Shown: positions 1 through 12,757, counted from the stretch's first letter. The stretch: 64,000 nucleotides of DNA from Rutidosis leptorrhynchoides (GCF_046630445.1 NC_092333.1:6010501-6074500), one strand, 5' to 3'. Program-made: numbers and translations. The notes: generated by a model from the sequence alone, not told the origin.

Positions 1-104
1 TCATATTGCTTAATTTTCAGTATCTATATGCCTAAATTATAATAGGTACATTTTAATTATTTTTACTTGTTTGTAAAATAAATCGTTACGTGTAAGTAAT
101 TATT

Positions 105-732
105 TTTTTTCGAAAGGCTAAGTTTTATTAAGAAACTCGAATAGGTTACAATCCGGAAACAATTACAATACAATGCATGCCATTGGCCACAACAGAAAAC
201 TCACTGCACAAGAAGTAAACTCGATCTGCACAGATTCAAAATGGGCCAAATGTTGCCAAGGTAGTAACTTGTCGACCCAATCATTGAAGATAAATATGCG
301 GGTTGTTAAACCAATTGTGCCAGTCAATGTTCTTCGACCTACATCTCTTCGCGACCCAATCATAGCTCACTATTTGGATTTCACTAAGTGCTACCGGAGG
401 GTTCCAACATTTATTTTTAAAAACTTTTAGGTTTCGATTCTTCCAAATTAGGTAGCCGCACACCCACTCAACCGCTTGCCAAAGCTTCGCACCCATATCC
501 GACAATACTATATTCGCATTTCCACAAAATAATTCACCCAAGCTCAAATTTGTCATATTACCAAAGCCCCACCAATTAAGCACCTTGGACCAAATTTCCA
601 ACACTTGAGGGCATAAGATAAGCGAGTGCTCAACCGACTCAACTCCGCCATCGCATAAGGGGCAACGAACGGAGTGGAGGTCGATACCACGCTTATCCAA
701 TTCCACCAAGACCGGAATGCGTGCAAGGTAGT
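105..732 (-). mobile_element. 5'-truncated LINE (non-LTR retrotransposon) insertion
   Basis: The 17-bp sequence acgtgtaagtaattatt occurs at 88-104 and again at 733-749, which is a target-site duplication. The insert between them begins with a short T run (105-110), read as the poly(A) tail of a minus-strand element. The strand and the TSD length fit target-primed reverse transcription by a LINE. Only the last ~630 bases of the element are present, so the insertion was 5'-truncated at birth, which is common for LINEs. It encodes the tail of the reverse-transcriptase protein (separate entry) and a ~175-base 3' UTR. Confidence 0.85.
281..731 (-). pseudogene. LINE reverse transcriptase C-terminal zinc-binding (zf-RVT) fragment
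   Basis: The minus-strand frame stays open from the 5' truncation point to a stop at 281. It contains a Cys-x2-Cys ... His-x4-Cys pattern (CPLCDGG, then VEHSLILCP), followed by a Trp-rich region (IWSKVLNWWGFG, LIWKNRN). This is the zinc-binding domain found downstream of reverse transcriptase in plant LINEs (Pfam zf-RVT family). No reverse-transcriptase palm motif or endonuclease is present, because the copy starts inside the tail of ORF2. The first in-frame ATG (709) is internal and not a true start. The fragment cannot be autonomous. The reading frame is intact over the surviving part, which suggests a fairly recent insertion. Confidence 0.8.
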
Positions 733-749
733 ACGTGTAAGTAATTATT

Positions 750-1911
750 ATACGTGCAAGTATATAATTATTTTATATTTAGTTTAAATTGCATTTTTTT
801 AACATTCTCAACCCTAATCTGATTGCACATTTGCCCCAACTAATATTCCAATCAAATAAATCCAGCAAGACTTTTCAATGCTTAACGTGTTACAATTATT
901 TTATTTTATCCTTCTTAAATCGTCGACTTTGAGAGTTTCCATTATCCAACTTTACATAGCCTCCCAACATATATATTATTTTCTGCAAAAAAAACAAGAA
1001 CCTCTATTATTATTATCGGGGATCTTCATTGAAAAGTTAAAGATCACGAGACGAACTTACAAGAAAAACAATCGGCCACAAACAACACCGATCCTACCAA
1101 ACAGAGCAACAAACAAGTGATCGAGCATCACAATAATTAAACTAAACAACAAACCAATTTACTAAAATGAACAAAAACAACAATCAACCAAACAAGAACT
1201 TAGCAAAACGGAACATCAAATGTCTTTGTTATAGCTTGTTGAAGATATTCACTGTCTTCTAATTCCGTATTAAAAACTTTGTTGAGTATCATATATTACA
1301 TGGTTTTACTATATCATTTAAGGGCAAAAAATAATAAGCTACATAATATATGTTTCTGCCCTTTCAATGTAACCTATCATAAATGTTTTTTCTTTTTTGC
1401 TTCTAGACTAGATGCTATATCTATCACCTTTATATGTGACAAAAATATAAATTTGTTGTAAAAATAAGGGTACGAGGTGGACTCTGTATTACAAAGACAT
1501 TGGTTGGTCTATATTAAATTTGAACGTTGATTTGCTTTAAACAGGCAAACCGAATCTTCGTACATATACGTTGACTTTTTCTTATAATAACCTATAAGAA
1601 TAATACGAATATATATCTAATATTTATATCTATTGAGTTGAAAAATGGATACAGGGCTGTTGAACATGTTACTATATTTTAGTAGAATGGTTGTAACGTC
1701 TGGTTTCCATCTTATTGTTTTAAGCATTTCACCTGCACCAAATAAATGGAAATAGTTGATTTTAAGTATATTTTAGGGTTTGCAATTATTGTTGATTTCG
1801 GTATCATCTTGATATCAGATTTGGGTGTGGATGGTTATACATATTGGCATAAACACCTCGAGTGAGTTTTTCTTGTAATTTTAGAGGGAGTTTTTCAAGC
1901 TGTGGTATTGA
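750..1911. other. AT-rich intergenic stretch, nothing recognised
   Basis: I see no convincing coding sequence, RNA gene or bounded repeat. Short open frames (878-1120, 1279-1461) have no domain motif and AT-driven composition. The stretch ends at the GATTG target site of the copia element at 1912-1916. Confidence 0.5.
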
Positions 1912-1916
1912 GATTG

Positions 1917-2373
1917 TGTTTGGTTATATTTTGGTTAAAAGAATTGATATGGTTGTTTATTCATATTGATGGATGAAAGAAATGATGGGTGAACTCTTGG
2001 AGTATAAAATGACTTTTGTCTCACATTGGTAGATGGAATAGAGTGTGGGTGACTTACTTGGATATAAGAGCTCATGAGCATACTTTCAACTTGCACCAAT
2101 CAATACATTCTAAGTATTTATTATTTCTTTCTTTCTTACTCTTGTTTGAGAATTGTTCTAGTTAAATATTTTGGAGAGTGTAGTTGTCTTAAGAGAGTTG
2201 TTTATGTCATTGTAACATTTTGTGATATAGTGTATTTCTCTCTTTGGAGGCCCGTGATTTTTCTCTTGTTTTGGAGTTTCCACGTTAAATTCTTGTATTG
2301 TGAATCGTCTTTATTTATTTACTGTCTTTCATTGGGCGTGTGTTGGAAATTAGTGAGATAATTTTTCCCAACA
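1917..2373 (+). repeat. 5' LTR of the old copia element
   Basis: 457 bp, starting TGTTTGGTTATA and ending CCCAACA, directly followed by the primer-binding site. It is matched in segments by 17048-17318 and 43999-44186. It includes a repeated (c)cacattggt(a/g)gatg-type motif and a TATA-like ggatataagag near 2059. Confidence 0.88.
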
Positions 2374-2375
2374 AC

Positions 2376-2387
2376 TGGTATCAGAGC
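2376..2387 (+). other. Primer-binding site of the copia element (tRNA-Met type)
   Basis: TGGTATCAGAGC, complementary to the 3' end of initiator tRNA-Met, three bases after the LTR end. This fixes the plus-strand orientation of the element. Confidence 0.85.
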
Positions 2388-2682
2388 GTCAGGTTTGACG
2401 GAGGTCTCGGTTATAGAATGTCGGAGTATGCATTGGTCGCGGCTTAGTCTGAGCTTCCACATCATAAACTACTTCTATTGATCGTATAGGGTACCTGGTT
2501 AGACAATATTTTTTCTGATTCGGAGTATGTGGTGTCAAGAATTTGTAGTGGACCTGGTTGCTGGATTTTTCAAACATTCACCAATTATATTGGGACCAAA
2601 CGGACCCTACCTTTCCATTACATCTGTCAGCTAGTTAAATCGTGGGCAAAATCAGATAAAGTGTTGTTCATAAGATAAAGAT

Positions 2683-3475
2683 ATGATGTCAAAATTCAGT
2701 CAAATGATGTTTGATGTAGAGAAATTTGATGGGAGGATCAATTTTGGCTTGTGGCAAGTTCAAGTCAAGGATGTGTTGATTCAATCCGGTTTACACAAGA
2801 CATTGAAAGGTAAACCCACATTTGTTTCCAGCAAGGATTCTAACAGTAAGTTCGATGAAGAAGAATGGGATGATATGGATTTGAGGGCGCCAAGTGCGAT
2901 TCGTTTGTGTCTTGCAAAGAACGGGCTTGCAAATGTGCACGGGTTATCAACGGCTAAGGAGCTTTGAGATAAACTATAGCAGTTGTACCAAGGCAAAGGC
3001 ATCTCAAATCGGTTGTGTCTTAAAGAAAAGTTCCATACTTTGCGTATGGATGAGGTTTAAAGATTTCAGATCATCTGAGTATTCTTAATGATATTGTTTC
3101 AGAACTGGAAGCTATTGGAGTTAAAGTGGATGATGAAGATAAAGCTTTGAGGTTGATATTATCTTTATCATCGTCCTATGAGCACATGAAACCTATTTTG
3201 ATACATGAGAAAGAAACTCTGAAGTTTGAAGACGTTACTAACAAGCTCCTATCCGAGGAGAAAAAACTGGAAGGTAACGGGGTCTCGTCATCAGAAAGTA
3301 TGGTGCTGTTGTGTTCGGATAGGTGAAAGAGAAACTCTAAAAAGAATCTGGTAGGCTGGGGGTGCGGGAGGACTTGGCATGTAAGAGTTAATTGTCTAGG
3401 TGGAACTAATCCAGCAAATGGCTCCAAAGACGCTAACATTGTCTCCGTTGTTACGGAGAGTGACGAATTCCTATG
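2683..3475 (+). pseudogene. Copia gag remnant
   Basis: Plus-strand open stretches from 2683 encode a typical plant copia Gag start (FDGRINFGLWQVQVKDVLIQ, matching the 'F-G-NF-W---M---L' pattern of DUF4219/UBN2 Gag). A later stretch reads like the Gag middle (SLSSSYEHMKPIL, KLLSEEKKLEG) and leads into a degraded Cys/His knuckle region near 3350-3400. The coding region is broken in about two or three places. No protease, integrase or reverse transcriptase follows before the next element starts at 3864. The bases from about 3480 to 3858 are copia internal DNA without a recognisable product. Confidence 0.75.
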
Positions 3476-3863
3476 AAGTCACGTCATCCTCATGGTGTGT
3501 TCGTGCCACAATGGAAAAAGATGTTCGTTAGCGGTTCTAAAAATTGCACATGGGCATTGGTTTGGCTTTAATGCAGGTTGTGTAGTGGAAACGAATGTTG
3601 TAGCTGACGAAACTTCCAGGGAAAGCCATACAGGAAGTTGCACCATAACAGTTCAGCTGGATATACAACATGTGCCGATGTTAAATGGGCATTGCTAAGT
3701 GACTCTTTATGGTGGAGTATGATAATTCTTGTTAAGAGTTATGATTGTTTGTGAAGACAATGATTGTCGGGTCTTGACAATGTTCGATGAGGATGCAAGT
3801 TTTGTCTCTTGGGAGATAATGTCAACAACATGGAGATGAGGATCTTGAAGTTGTCGTCGAGTA

Positions 3864-6800
3864 TGAAATGTCCCGTTCTTATTGATTAAAAACGTTCCAT
3901 ATTAATTGATTTCGTTGCGAGGTTTTGACCTCTATATGAGACGTTTTTCAAAGACTGCATTCATTTTTAAAACAAACCATAACCTTTATTTCATAAATAA
4001 AGGTTTAAAAAGCTTTACGTAGATTATCAAATAATGATAATCTAAAATATCCTGTTTACACACGACCATTACATAATGGTTTACAATACAAATATGTTAC
4101 ATCGAAATCAGTTTCTTGAATGCAGTTTTTACACAATATCATACAAACATGGACTCCAAATCTTGTCCTTATTTTAGTATGCAACAGCGGAAGCTCTTAA
4201 TATTCACCTGAGAATAAACATGCTTTAAACGTCAACAAAAATGTTGGTGAGTTATAGGTTTAACCTATATATATCAAATCGTAACAATAGACCACAAGAT
4301 TTCATATTTCAATACACATCCCATACATAGAGATAAAAATCATTCATATAGTGAACACCTGGTAACCGACATTAACAAGATGCATATATAAGAATATCCC
4401 CATCATTCCGGGACACCCTTCGGATATGATATAAATTTCGAAGTACTAAAGCATCCGGTACTTTGGATGGGGTTTGTTAGGCCCAATAGATCTATCTTTA
4501 GGATTCGCGTCAATTAGGGTGTCTGTTCCCTAATTCTTAGATTACCAGACTTAATAAAAAGGGGCATATTCGATTTCGATAATTCAACCATAGAATGTAG
4601 TTTCACGTACTTGTGTCTATTTTGTAAATCATTTATAAAACCTGCATGTATTCTCATCCCAAAAATATTAGATTTTAAAAGTGGGACTATAACTCACTTT
4701 CACATATTTTTACTTCGTCGGGAAGTAAGACTTGGCCACTGGTTGATTCACGAACCTATAACAATATATACATATATATCAAAGTATGTTCAAAATATAT
4801 TTACAACACTTTTAATATATTTTGATGTTTTAAGTTTATTAAGTCAGCTGTCCTCGTTAGTAACCTAAAACTAGTTGTCCACAGTTAGATGTATAGAAAT
4901 AAATCGATAAATATTATCTTGAATCAATCCACGACCCAGTGTATACGTATCTCAGTATTGATCACAACTCAAACTATATATATTTTGGAATCAACCTCAA
5001 CCCTGTATAGCTAACTCCAACATTCACATATAGAGTGTCTATGGTTGTTCCGAAATATATATAGATGTGTCGACATGATAGGTCGAAACATTGTATACGT
5101 GTCTATGGTATCTCAAGATTACATAATATACAATACAAGTTGATTAAGTTATGGTTGGAATAGATTTGTTACCAATTTTCACGTAGCTAAAATGAGAAAA
5201 ATTATCCAATCTTGTTTTACCCATAACTTCTTCATTTTAAATCCGTTTTGAGTGAATCAAATTGCTATGGTTTCATATTGAACTCTATTTTATGAATCTA
5301 AATAGAAAAAGTATAGGTTTATAGTCGGAAAAATAAGTTACAAGTCGTTTTTGTAAAGGTAGTCATTTCAGTCGAAAGAACGACGTCTAGATGACCATTT
5401 TAGAAAACATACTTCCACTTTGAGTTTAACCATAATTTTTGGATATAATTTCATGTTCATAATAAAAATAATTTTCTCAGAATAACAACTTTTAAATCAA
5501 AGTTTATCATAGTTTTTAATTAACTAACCCAAAACAGCCCGCGGTGTTACTACGACGGCGTAAATCCGGTTTTACGGTGTTTTTCGTGTTTCCAGGTTTT
5601 AAATCATTAAGTTAGCATATAATATAGATATAGAACATGTGTTTAGTTGATTTTAAAAGTCAAGTTAGAAGGATTAACTTTTGTTTGCGAACAAGTTTAG
5701 AATTAACTAAACTATGTTCTAGTGATTACAAGTTTAAACCTTCGAATAAGATAGCTTTATATGTATGAATCGAATGATGTTATGAACATCATTACTACCT
5801 TAAGTTCCTTGGATAAACCTACTGGAAAAGAGAAAAATGGATCTAGCTTCAATGGATCCTTGGATGGCTCGAAGTTCTTGAAGCAGAATCATGACACGAA
5901 AACAAGTTCAAGTAAGATCATCACTTGAAATAAGATTGTTATAGTTATAGAAATTGAACCAAAGTTTGAATATGATTATTACCTTGTATTAGAATGATAA
6001 CATACTGTAAGAAACAAAGATTTCTTGAGGTTGGATGATCACCTTACAAGATTGGAAGTGAGCTAGCAAACTTGAAAGTATTCTTGATTTTATGAAACTA
6101 GAACTTTTAGAATTTATGAAGAACACTTAGAACTTGAAGATAGAACTTGAGAGAGATCAATTAGATGAAGAAAATTGAAGAATGAAAGTGTTTGTAGGTG
6201 TTTTTGGTCGTTGGTGTATGGATTAGATATAAAGGATATGTAATTTTGTTTTCATGTAAATAAGTCATGAATGATTACTCATATTTTTGTAATTTTATGA
6301 GATATTTCATGCTAGTTGCCAAATGATGGTTCCCACATGTGTTAGGTGACTCACATGGGCTGCTAAGAGCTGATCATTGGAGTGTATATACAATAGTACA
6401 TACATCTAAAAGCTGTGTATTGTACGAGTACGAATACGGGTGCATACGAGTAGAATTGTTGATGAAACTGAACGAGGATGTAATTGAAAGCATTTTTGTT
6501 AAGTAGAAGTATTTTGATAAGTGTATTGAAGTCTTTCAAAAGTGTATAAATACATATTAAAACACTACATGTATATACATTTTAACTGAGTCGTTAAGTC
6601 ATCGTTAGTCGTTACATGTAAGTGTTGTTTTGAAACCTTTAGGTTAACGATCTTGTTAAATGTTGTTAACCCAATGTTTATAATATCAAATGAGATTTTA
6701 AATTATTATATTATCATGATATTATCATGTATGAATATCTCTTAATATGATATATATACATTAAATGTCTTTACAACGATAATCGTTACATATATGTCTC

Positions 6801-7113
6801 GTTTAAAAATCATTAAGTTAGTAGTCTTGTTTTTACATATGTAGTTCATTGTTAATATACTTAATGATATGTTTACTTATCATAGTATCATGTTAACTAT
6901 ATATATATCCATATATATGTCATCATATAGTTTTTACAAGTTTTAACGTTCGTGAATCACCGGTCAACTTGGGTGGTCAATTGTCTATATGAAACATATT
7001 TCAATTAATCAAGTCTTAACAAGTTTGATTGCTTAACATGTTGGAAACATTATATCATGTAAATATCAATCTCAATTAATATATATAAACATGGAAAAGT
7101 TCGGGTCACTACA
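3864..7113 (-). repeat. 3' LTR of the chromovirus (left copy)
   Basis: 3,250 bp, plus-strand ends TGAAATGTCCCG ... TCGGGTCACTACA. Nearly identical to 13721-16973 and related to the solo LTR at 57655-60923. Contains the gcggaag...cacctgagaataaacatg block shared by the other 3-kb LTRs of this window. Confidence 0.93.
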
Positions 7114-7148
7114 GTACCTACCCGTTAAATAAATTTCGTCCCGAAATT

Positions 7149-10100
7149 TTAAGCTGTTGAAGGTGTTGACGAATCTCCTAGAAATAGATGCGGGTATTTC
7201 TTCTTCATCTGATCTTCACGCTCCCAGGTGAACTCGGGTCCTCTACGAGCATTCCATCGAACCTTAACAATTGGTATCTTGTTTTGCTTAAGTCTTTTAA
7301 CCTCACGATCCATTATTTCGACGGGTTCTTCGATGAATTGAAGTTTTTCGTTGATTTGGATTTCATCTAACGGAATAGTGAGATCTTCTTTAGCAAAACA
7401 TTTCTTTAAATTCGAGACGTGGAAAGTGTTATGTACAGCTGCGAGTTGTTGAGGTAACTCAAGTCGGTAAGCTACTGGTTCGACACGATCAATAATCTTG
7501 AATGGTCCAATATACCTTGGATTTAATTTCCCTCGTTTACCAAATAGAACAACGCCTTTCCAAGGTGCAACTTTAAGCATGACCATCTCTCCAATTTCAA
7601 ATTCTATATCTTTTCTTTTAATGTCAGCGTAGCTCTTTTGTCGACTTTGGGCGATTTTCAACCGTTGTTGAATTTGGATGATCTTCTCGGTAGTTTCTTG
7701 TATAATCTCCGGACCCGTAATCTGTCTATCCCCCACTTCACTCCAACAAATCGGAGACCTGCATTTTCTACCATAAAGTGCTTCAAACGGCGCCATCTCA
7801 ATGCTTGAATGGTAGCTGTTATTGTAGGAAAATTCTGCTAACGGTAGATGTCGATCCCAACTATTTCCGAAATCAATAACACATGCTCGTAGCATGTCTT
7901 CAAGTGTTTGTATTGTCCTTTCGCTCTGCCCATCAGTTTGTGGATGATAGGCAGTACTCATGTCTAGACGAGTTCCTAATGCTTGCTGTAATGTCTGCCA
8001 GAATCTTGAAATAAATCTGCCATCCCTATCAGAGATAATAGAGATTGGTATTCCATGTCTGGAGATGACTTCCTTCAAATACAGTCGTGCTAACTTCTCC
8101 ATCTTGTCATCTTCTCTTATTGGCAGGAAGTGTGCTGATTTGGTGAGACGATCAACTATTACCCAAATAGTATCAAAACCACTTGCAGTCCTTGGCAATT
8201 TAGTGATGAAATCCATGGTAATGTTTTCCCATTTCCATTCCGGGATTTCGGGTTGTTGAAGTAGACCTGATGGTTTCTGATGCTCAGCTTTGACCTTAGA
8301 ACACGTCAAACATTCTCCTACGTATTTAGCAACATCGGCTTTCATACCCGGCCACCAAAAATGTTTCTTGAGATCCTTGTACATCTTCCCTGTTCCAGGA
8401 TGTATTGAGTATCTAGTTTTATGAGCTTCTCTAAGTACCATTTCTCTCATATCTCCAAATTTTGGTACCCAAATCCTTTCAGCCCTATACCGGGTTCCGT
8501 CTTCCCGAATATTAAGATGCTTCTCCGATCCTTTGGGTATTTCATCCTTTAAATTTCCCTCTTTTAAAACTCCATGTTGCGCCTCCTTTATTTGAGTAGT
8601 AAGGTTATTATGAATCATTATATTCATAGATTTTACTCGAATGGGTTCTCTGTCCTTCCTGCTCAAGGCATCGGCTACCACATTTGCCTTCCCCGGGTGG
8701 TAACGAATCTCAAAGTCGTAATCATTCAATAATTCAATCCACCTACGCTGCCTCATATTCAGTTGTTTCTGATTAAATATGTGTTGAAGACTTTTGTGGT
8801 CGGTATATATAATACTTTTGACCCCATATAAGTAGTGTCTCCAAGTCTTTAATGCAAAAACAACCGCGCCTAATTCCAAATCATGCGTCGTATAATTTTG
8901 TTCGTGAATCTTTAATTGTCTAGACGCATAAGCAATCACCTTCGTTCGTTGCATTAATACATAACCGAGACCTTTCTTTGATGCGTCACAATAAATCACA
9001 AAATCATCATTCCCTTCAGGCAATGACAATATAGGTGCCGTAGTTAGCTTTTTCTTCAATAACTGAAACGCTTTCTCTTGTTCATCATTCCATTCAAATT
9101 TCTTCCCTTTATGCGTTAATGCAGTCAAGGGTTTTGCTATTCTGGAAAAGTCTTGGATGAACCTTCTGTAGTAACCAGCTAGTCCTAAAAATTGGCGTAT
9201 GTGTTTCGGAGTTTTCGGGGTTTCCCACTTTTCAACAGTTTCTATCTTTGCTGGATCCACCTTAATACCTTATTTGTTCACTATGTGACCGAGGAATTGA
9301 ACTTCTTCCAACCAAAATGCACACTTTGAAAACTTAGCGTACAATTCTTCCTTCCTCAATACTTCTAACACCTTTCTCAAATGTTCACCGTGTTCTTGGT
9401 CATTCTTTGAGTAAATAAGTATGTCATCAATGAAAACAATGACAAACTTGTCAAGGTATGGTCCACACACTCGGTTCATAAGGTCCATGAACACAGCTGG
9501 TGCATTAGTTAAACCAAACGGCATGACCATAAACTCGTAATGACCGTAACGTGTTCTGAAAGCAGTCTTTGGAATATCATCTTCTTTCACCCGCATTTGA
9601 TGATACCCAGAACGTAAGTCAATCTTTGAATAAACAGACGAGCCTTGTAGTTGATCAAATAAGTCGTCGATTCTCGGTAGTGGGTAGCGGTTCTTGATGG
9701 TAAGTTTGTTCAACTCTCGGTAGTCGATACACAACCTGAATGTACCATCTTTCTTCTTGACAAACAAAACAGGAGCTCCCCACGGTGATGTGCTTGGTCG
9801 AATGAAACCACGCTCTAAAAGTTCTTGTAATTGGCTTTGCAGTTCTTTCATCTCGCTGGGTGCGAGTCTGTAAGGAGCACGAGCTATTGGTGCAGCTCCT
9901 GGTACAAGATCTATTTGAAATTCAACGGATCGATGTGGGGGTAATCCCGGTAATTCTTTCAGAAATACATCGGGAAATTCTTTTGCAATGGGAACATCAT
10001 TGATGCTCTTTTCTTCAGTTTGTACTTTCTCGACGTGTGCTAGAACAGCATAGCAACCTTTTCTTATTAGTTTTTGTGCCTTCAAACTACTAATAAGATG

Positions 10101-10864
10101 TAGCTTCGTGTTGCCCTTTTCTCCGTACACCATTAAGGGTTTTCCTTTTTCTCGTATAATGCGAATTGCATTTTTGTAACAAATGATCTCTGCTTTCACT
10201 TCTTTCAACCAGTCCATACCGATTATCACATCAAAACTCCCTAACTCTACTGGTATCAAATCAATCTTAAATGTTTCGCTAACCAGTTTAATTTCTCGAT
10301 TCCGACATATATTATCTGCTGAAATTAATTTACCATTTGCTAATTCGAGTAAAAATTTACTATCCAAAGGCGTCAATGGACAACTTAATTTAGCACAAAA
10401 ATCTCTACTCATATAGCTTCTATCCGCACCCGAATCAAATAAAACGTAAGCAGATTTATTGTCAATAAGAAACGTACCCGTAACAAGCTCCGGGTCTTCC
10501 TGTGCCTCTGCCGCATTAATATTGAAAACTCTTCCGCGGCCTTGTCCATTTGTGTTCTCCTGGTTCGGGCAATTTCTAATAATGTGGCCCGGTTTTCCAC
10601 ATTTATAACAAACTACATTGGCATAACTTGCTCCGACACTACTTGCTCCGCCATTACTCGTTCCGACACCATTTGTTCCTTTTGTTCTATTAACCCCTGG
10701 TCCGTAGACCTCACACTTCGTCGCGCTATGACCATTTCTTTTACACTTGTTGCAAAATTTGGTGCAGAACCCCGAGTGATTCTTTTCACACCTTTGGCAT
10801 AGCTGCTTCTGATTGTTGTTGTTGTTGCGGTTATTATTGTTGTTGGGATGATTGTTGTAGTTGC

Positions 10865-10898
<34 letters not shown>

Positions 10899-11732
10899 GG
10901 GCCGTTTGTTGTAGTTGCGATTGATGTTGCGATTGTTGGGATAATTGTTGCGATTATTGTTGTAATTGCTGTTGTTGTTGTATTGGTGATTCTTATCACC
11001 GTTTTCCTCCCACTTTCTTTTGACTTGCTTCACATTGGCCTCTTCAGCAGTCTGTTCTTTAATTCTTTCTTCAATCTGGTTCACGAGTTTGTGAGCCATT
11101 CTACATGCCTGTTGTATGGAGGTGGGCTCGTGTGAACTTATATCTTCTTGGATTCTTTCCGGTAATCCTTTCACAAACGCGTCGATCTTCTCTTCCTCAT
11201 CTTCGAATGCTCCCGGACACAATAGGCACAATTCTGTGAATCGTCTTTCGTACATGGTAATATCAAATCCTTGGGTTCGTAACCCTCTAAGTTCTGTCTT
11301 GAGCTTATTGACCTCGGTTCTGGGACGGTACTTCTCGTTCATCAAGTGCTTGAATGCTGACCACGGTAGTGCGTACGCATCATCTTGTCCCACTTGCTCT
11401 AGATAGGTATTCCACCATGTTAACGCAGAACCTGTGAAGGTATGCGTAGCGTACTTTACTTTGTCCTCTTCAGTACACTTACTTATGGCAAACACCGATT
11501 CGACCTTCTCGGTCCACCGTTTCAATCCGATTGGTCCTTCGGTTCCATCAAATTCCAAAGGTTTGCAGGCAGTGAATTCTTTGTAGGTGCATCCTACACG
11601 ATTTCCTGTACTGCTAGATCCAAGGTTATTGTTGGTATGTAGCGCAGCCTGTACTGCGGCTATGTTTGAAGCTAGAAAAGTACGGAATTCCTCTTCATTC
11701 ATATTCACGGTGTGTCGAGTAGTCGGTGCCAT
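7149..11732 (-). CDS. Chromovirus gag-pol region (Gag, protease, RT, RNase H, integrase, chromodomain)
   Basis: Start chosen at MAPTTRH (11732), a better Gag start than an ATG 36 bases upstream. Gag is followed by an Asn-rich stretch and CCHC knuckles ([14 protein letters not shown], near 10570-10610). The protease has FDSGADRSY (near 10425). RT has the [11 protein letters not shown] and [14 protein letters not shown] motifs (9400-9700). RNase H has [11 protein letters not shown] (near 8790). Integrase has an HHCC finger (8280-8410) and core ([15 protein letters not shown] near 7920). The C-terminus is chromodomain-like ([17 protein letters not shown], near 7190). This order is the Tekay-clade polyprotein, which directs copying and insertion of the element. 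The region looks nearly whole, with about one break. Confidence 0.92.
10822..10985 (-). repeat. Trinucleotide expansion encoding an Asn-rich stretch in gag
   Basis: A gttgtt repeat on the plus strand reads as poly-Asn with scattered Arg/Tyr/Pro on the minus strand, between the Gag matrix/capsid-like part and the CCHC knuckles. The longest pure run is 11 Asn codons. Confidence 0.85.
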
Positions 11733-12073
11733 TTCCTTCAAAATAGTTAAATGGAACAAGTTAATCATACAGAATATTAAGAGTAGTTAATAGTATTTCG
11801 TAGCATAATATGAACTCATTTATAAAAGCTTTTTCTTCATATTAGCGTTTTATAAGTTTAAATTCGGGTAGTACCTACCCGTTAAGTTCATACTTAGTAG
11901 CTAATATACAATTCAACTACTACAATTCTATATGAAAAACTGATTATAATAATATTTCGCGTTCAAACTTTTACACAACATTTTACAAACTTACAATACC
12001 GCTTATTTTACATATAGCATGAAATATAGCACATAATAAATTTGATACAAGATGGTTGTGAAGATAATTCTAG

Positions 12074-12757
12074 CTAGTACACAAGTAGTTCAGCAAAGGC
12101 AATAAAGACACGTAATTCATACGTCCAGAAACAAGTCATGCATTCTGGTTTTACTAGGACTACTTCCCATCCTTGGTCTTGTGGAACATAACCGTTATGG
12201 CCGTTGATAAGACAGCGTGTTGTAACGTCGTCAAAGGGACGAGGGTTACGTAATGTCCAACAGTCCCCTAACAATCTAAAAACCTCATTTCTTACCCCAA
12301 TTACCGACTCCGTCACTTGTGGGAACGTTTTGTTTAATAGTTGTAGCCCGATGTTCTTGTTCTCACTTTGGTGAGAAGCGAACATTACTAATCCGTAAGC
12401 ATAACATGCTTCTTTATGTTGCATGTTAGCCGCTTTTTCTAAATCACGAAGTCCAATATTCGGATATATTGAGTCAAAATAATTTCTTAACCCATTGCGT
12501 AAAATAGCATTTGGGTTCCCCGCAATATATGCGTCAAAGTAAACACATCGTAACTTATGGATTTCCCAATGTGATATCCCCCATCTTCCGAACGAAAGCC
12601 TTTTATAAACCAAGGCATTCTTGGAACGTTCTTCGAATGTCTTACAAACTGATCTCGCCTTAAATAGTTGTGCCGAAGAATTCTGACCGACTCTAGACAA
12701 GATTTCATCAATCATGTCTCCGGGTAGGTCTCTTAAAATATTGGGTTGTCTATCCAT
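12074..12757 (-). CDS. F-box protein (At2g35280-like) carried inside the chromovirus leader
   Basis: A 227-residue open frame between the primer site and gag of the chromovirus, on the same strand. Residues ~7-45 form an F-box: LRDLPGDMIDEILSRVG, then LFKARSVCKTFEERSKN. F-boxes bind SKP1 to recruit substrates to SCF ubiquitin ligases. The rest (YAYGLVMFASHQ, VFRLLGDCW, CMTCFWTYELRVF) resembles the small plant F-box family I know as At2g35280-like, including its Cys-containing C-terminus. The length suits that family and the frame is uninterrupted and intronless. It sits about 340 bases upstream of the gag start, so the LTR promoter could transcribe it. I infer capture of a host gene; a chance intronless insertion is the alternative. 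Whether it is expressed cannot be seen here. Family assignment is from memory. Confidence 0.8.
   Translation of the reverse strand: MDRQPNILRDLPGDMIDEILSRVGQNSSAQLFKARSVCKTFEERSKNALVYKRLSFGRWGISHWEIHKLRCVYFDAYIAGNPNAILRNGLRNYFDSIYPNIGLRDLEKAANMQHKEACYAYGLVMFASHQSENKNIGLQLLNKTFPQVTESVIGVRNEVFRLLGDCWTLRNPRPFDDVTTRCLINGHNGYVPQDQGWEVVLVKPECMTCFWTYELRVFIAFAELLVY

Noticed and set aside
4611-4868. 85-codon frame repeated at 14468-14725 and, inverted, at 59913-60176
   Set aside because: It lies in the LTR of the chromovirus family, so repetition follows from LTR duplication; no domain or start context supports a gene.
10848-11135. Plus-strand open frame rich in Val
   Set aside because: It is the antisense of the Asn-repeat in gag; composition artefact.
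12487-12711. Second frame overlapping the F-box gene
   Set aside because: Out-of-frame shadow; the 227-codon frame carries the F-box pattern.
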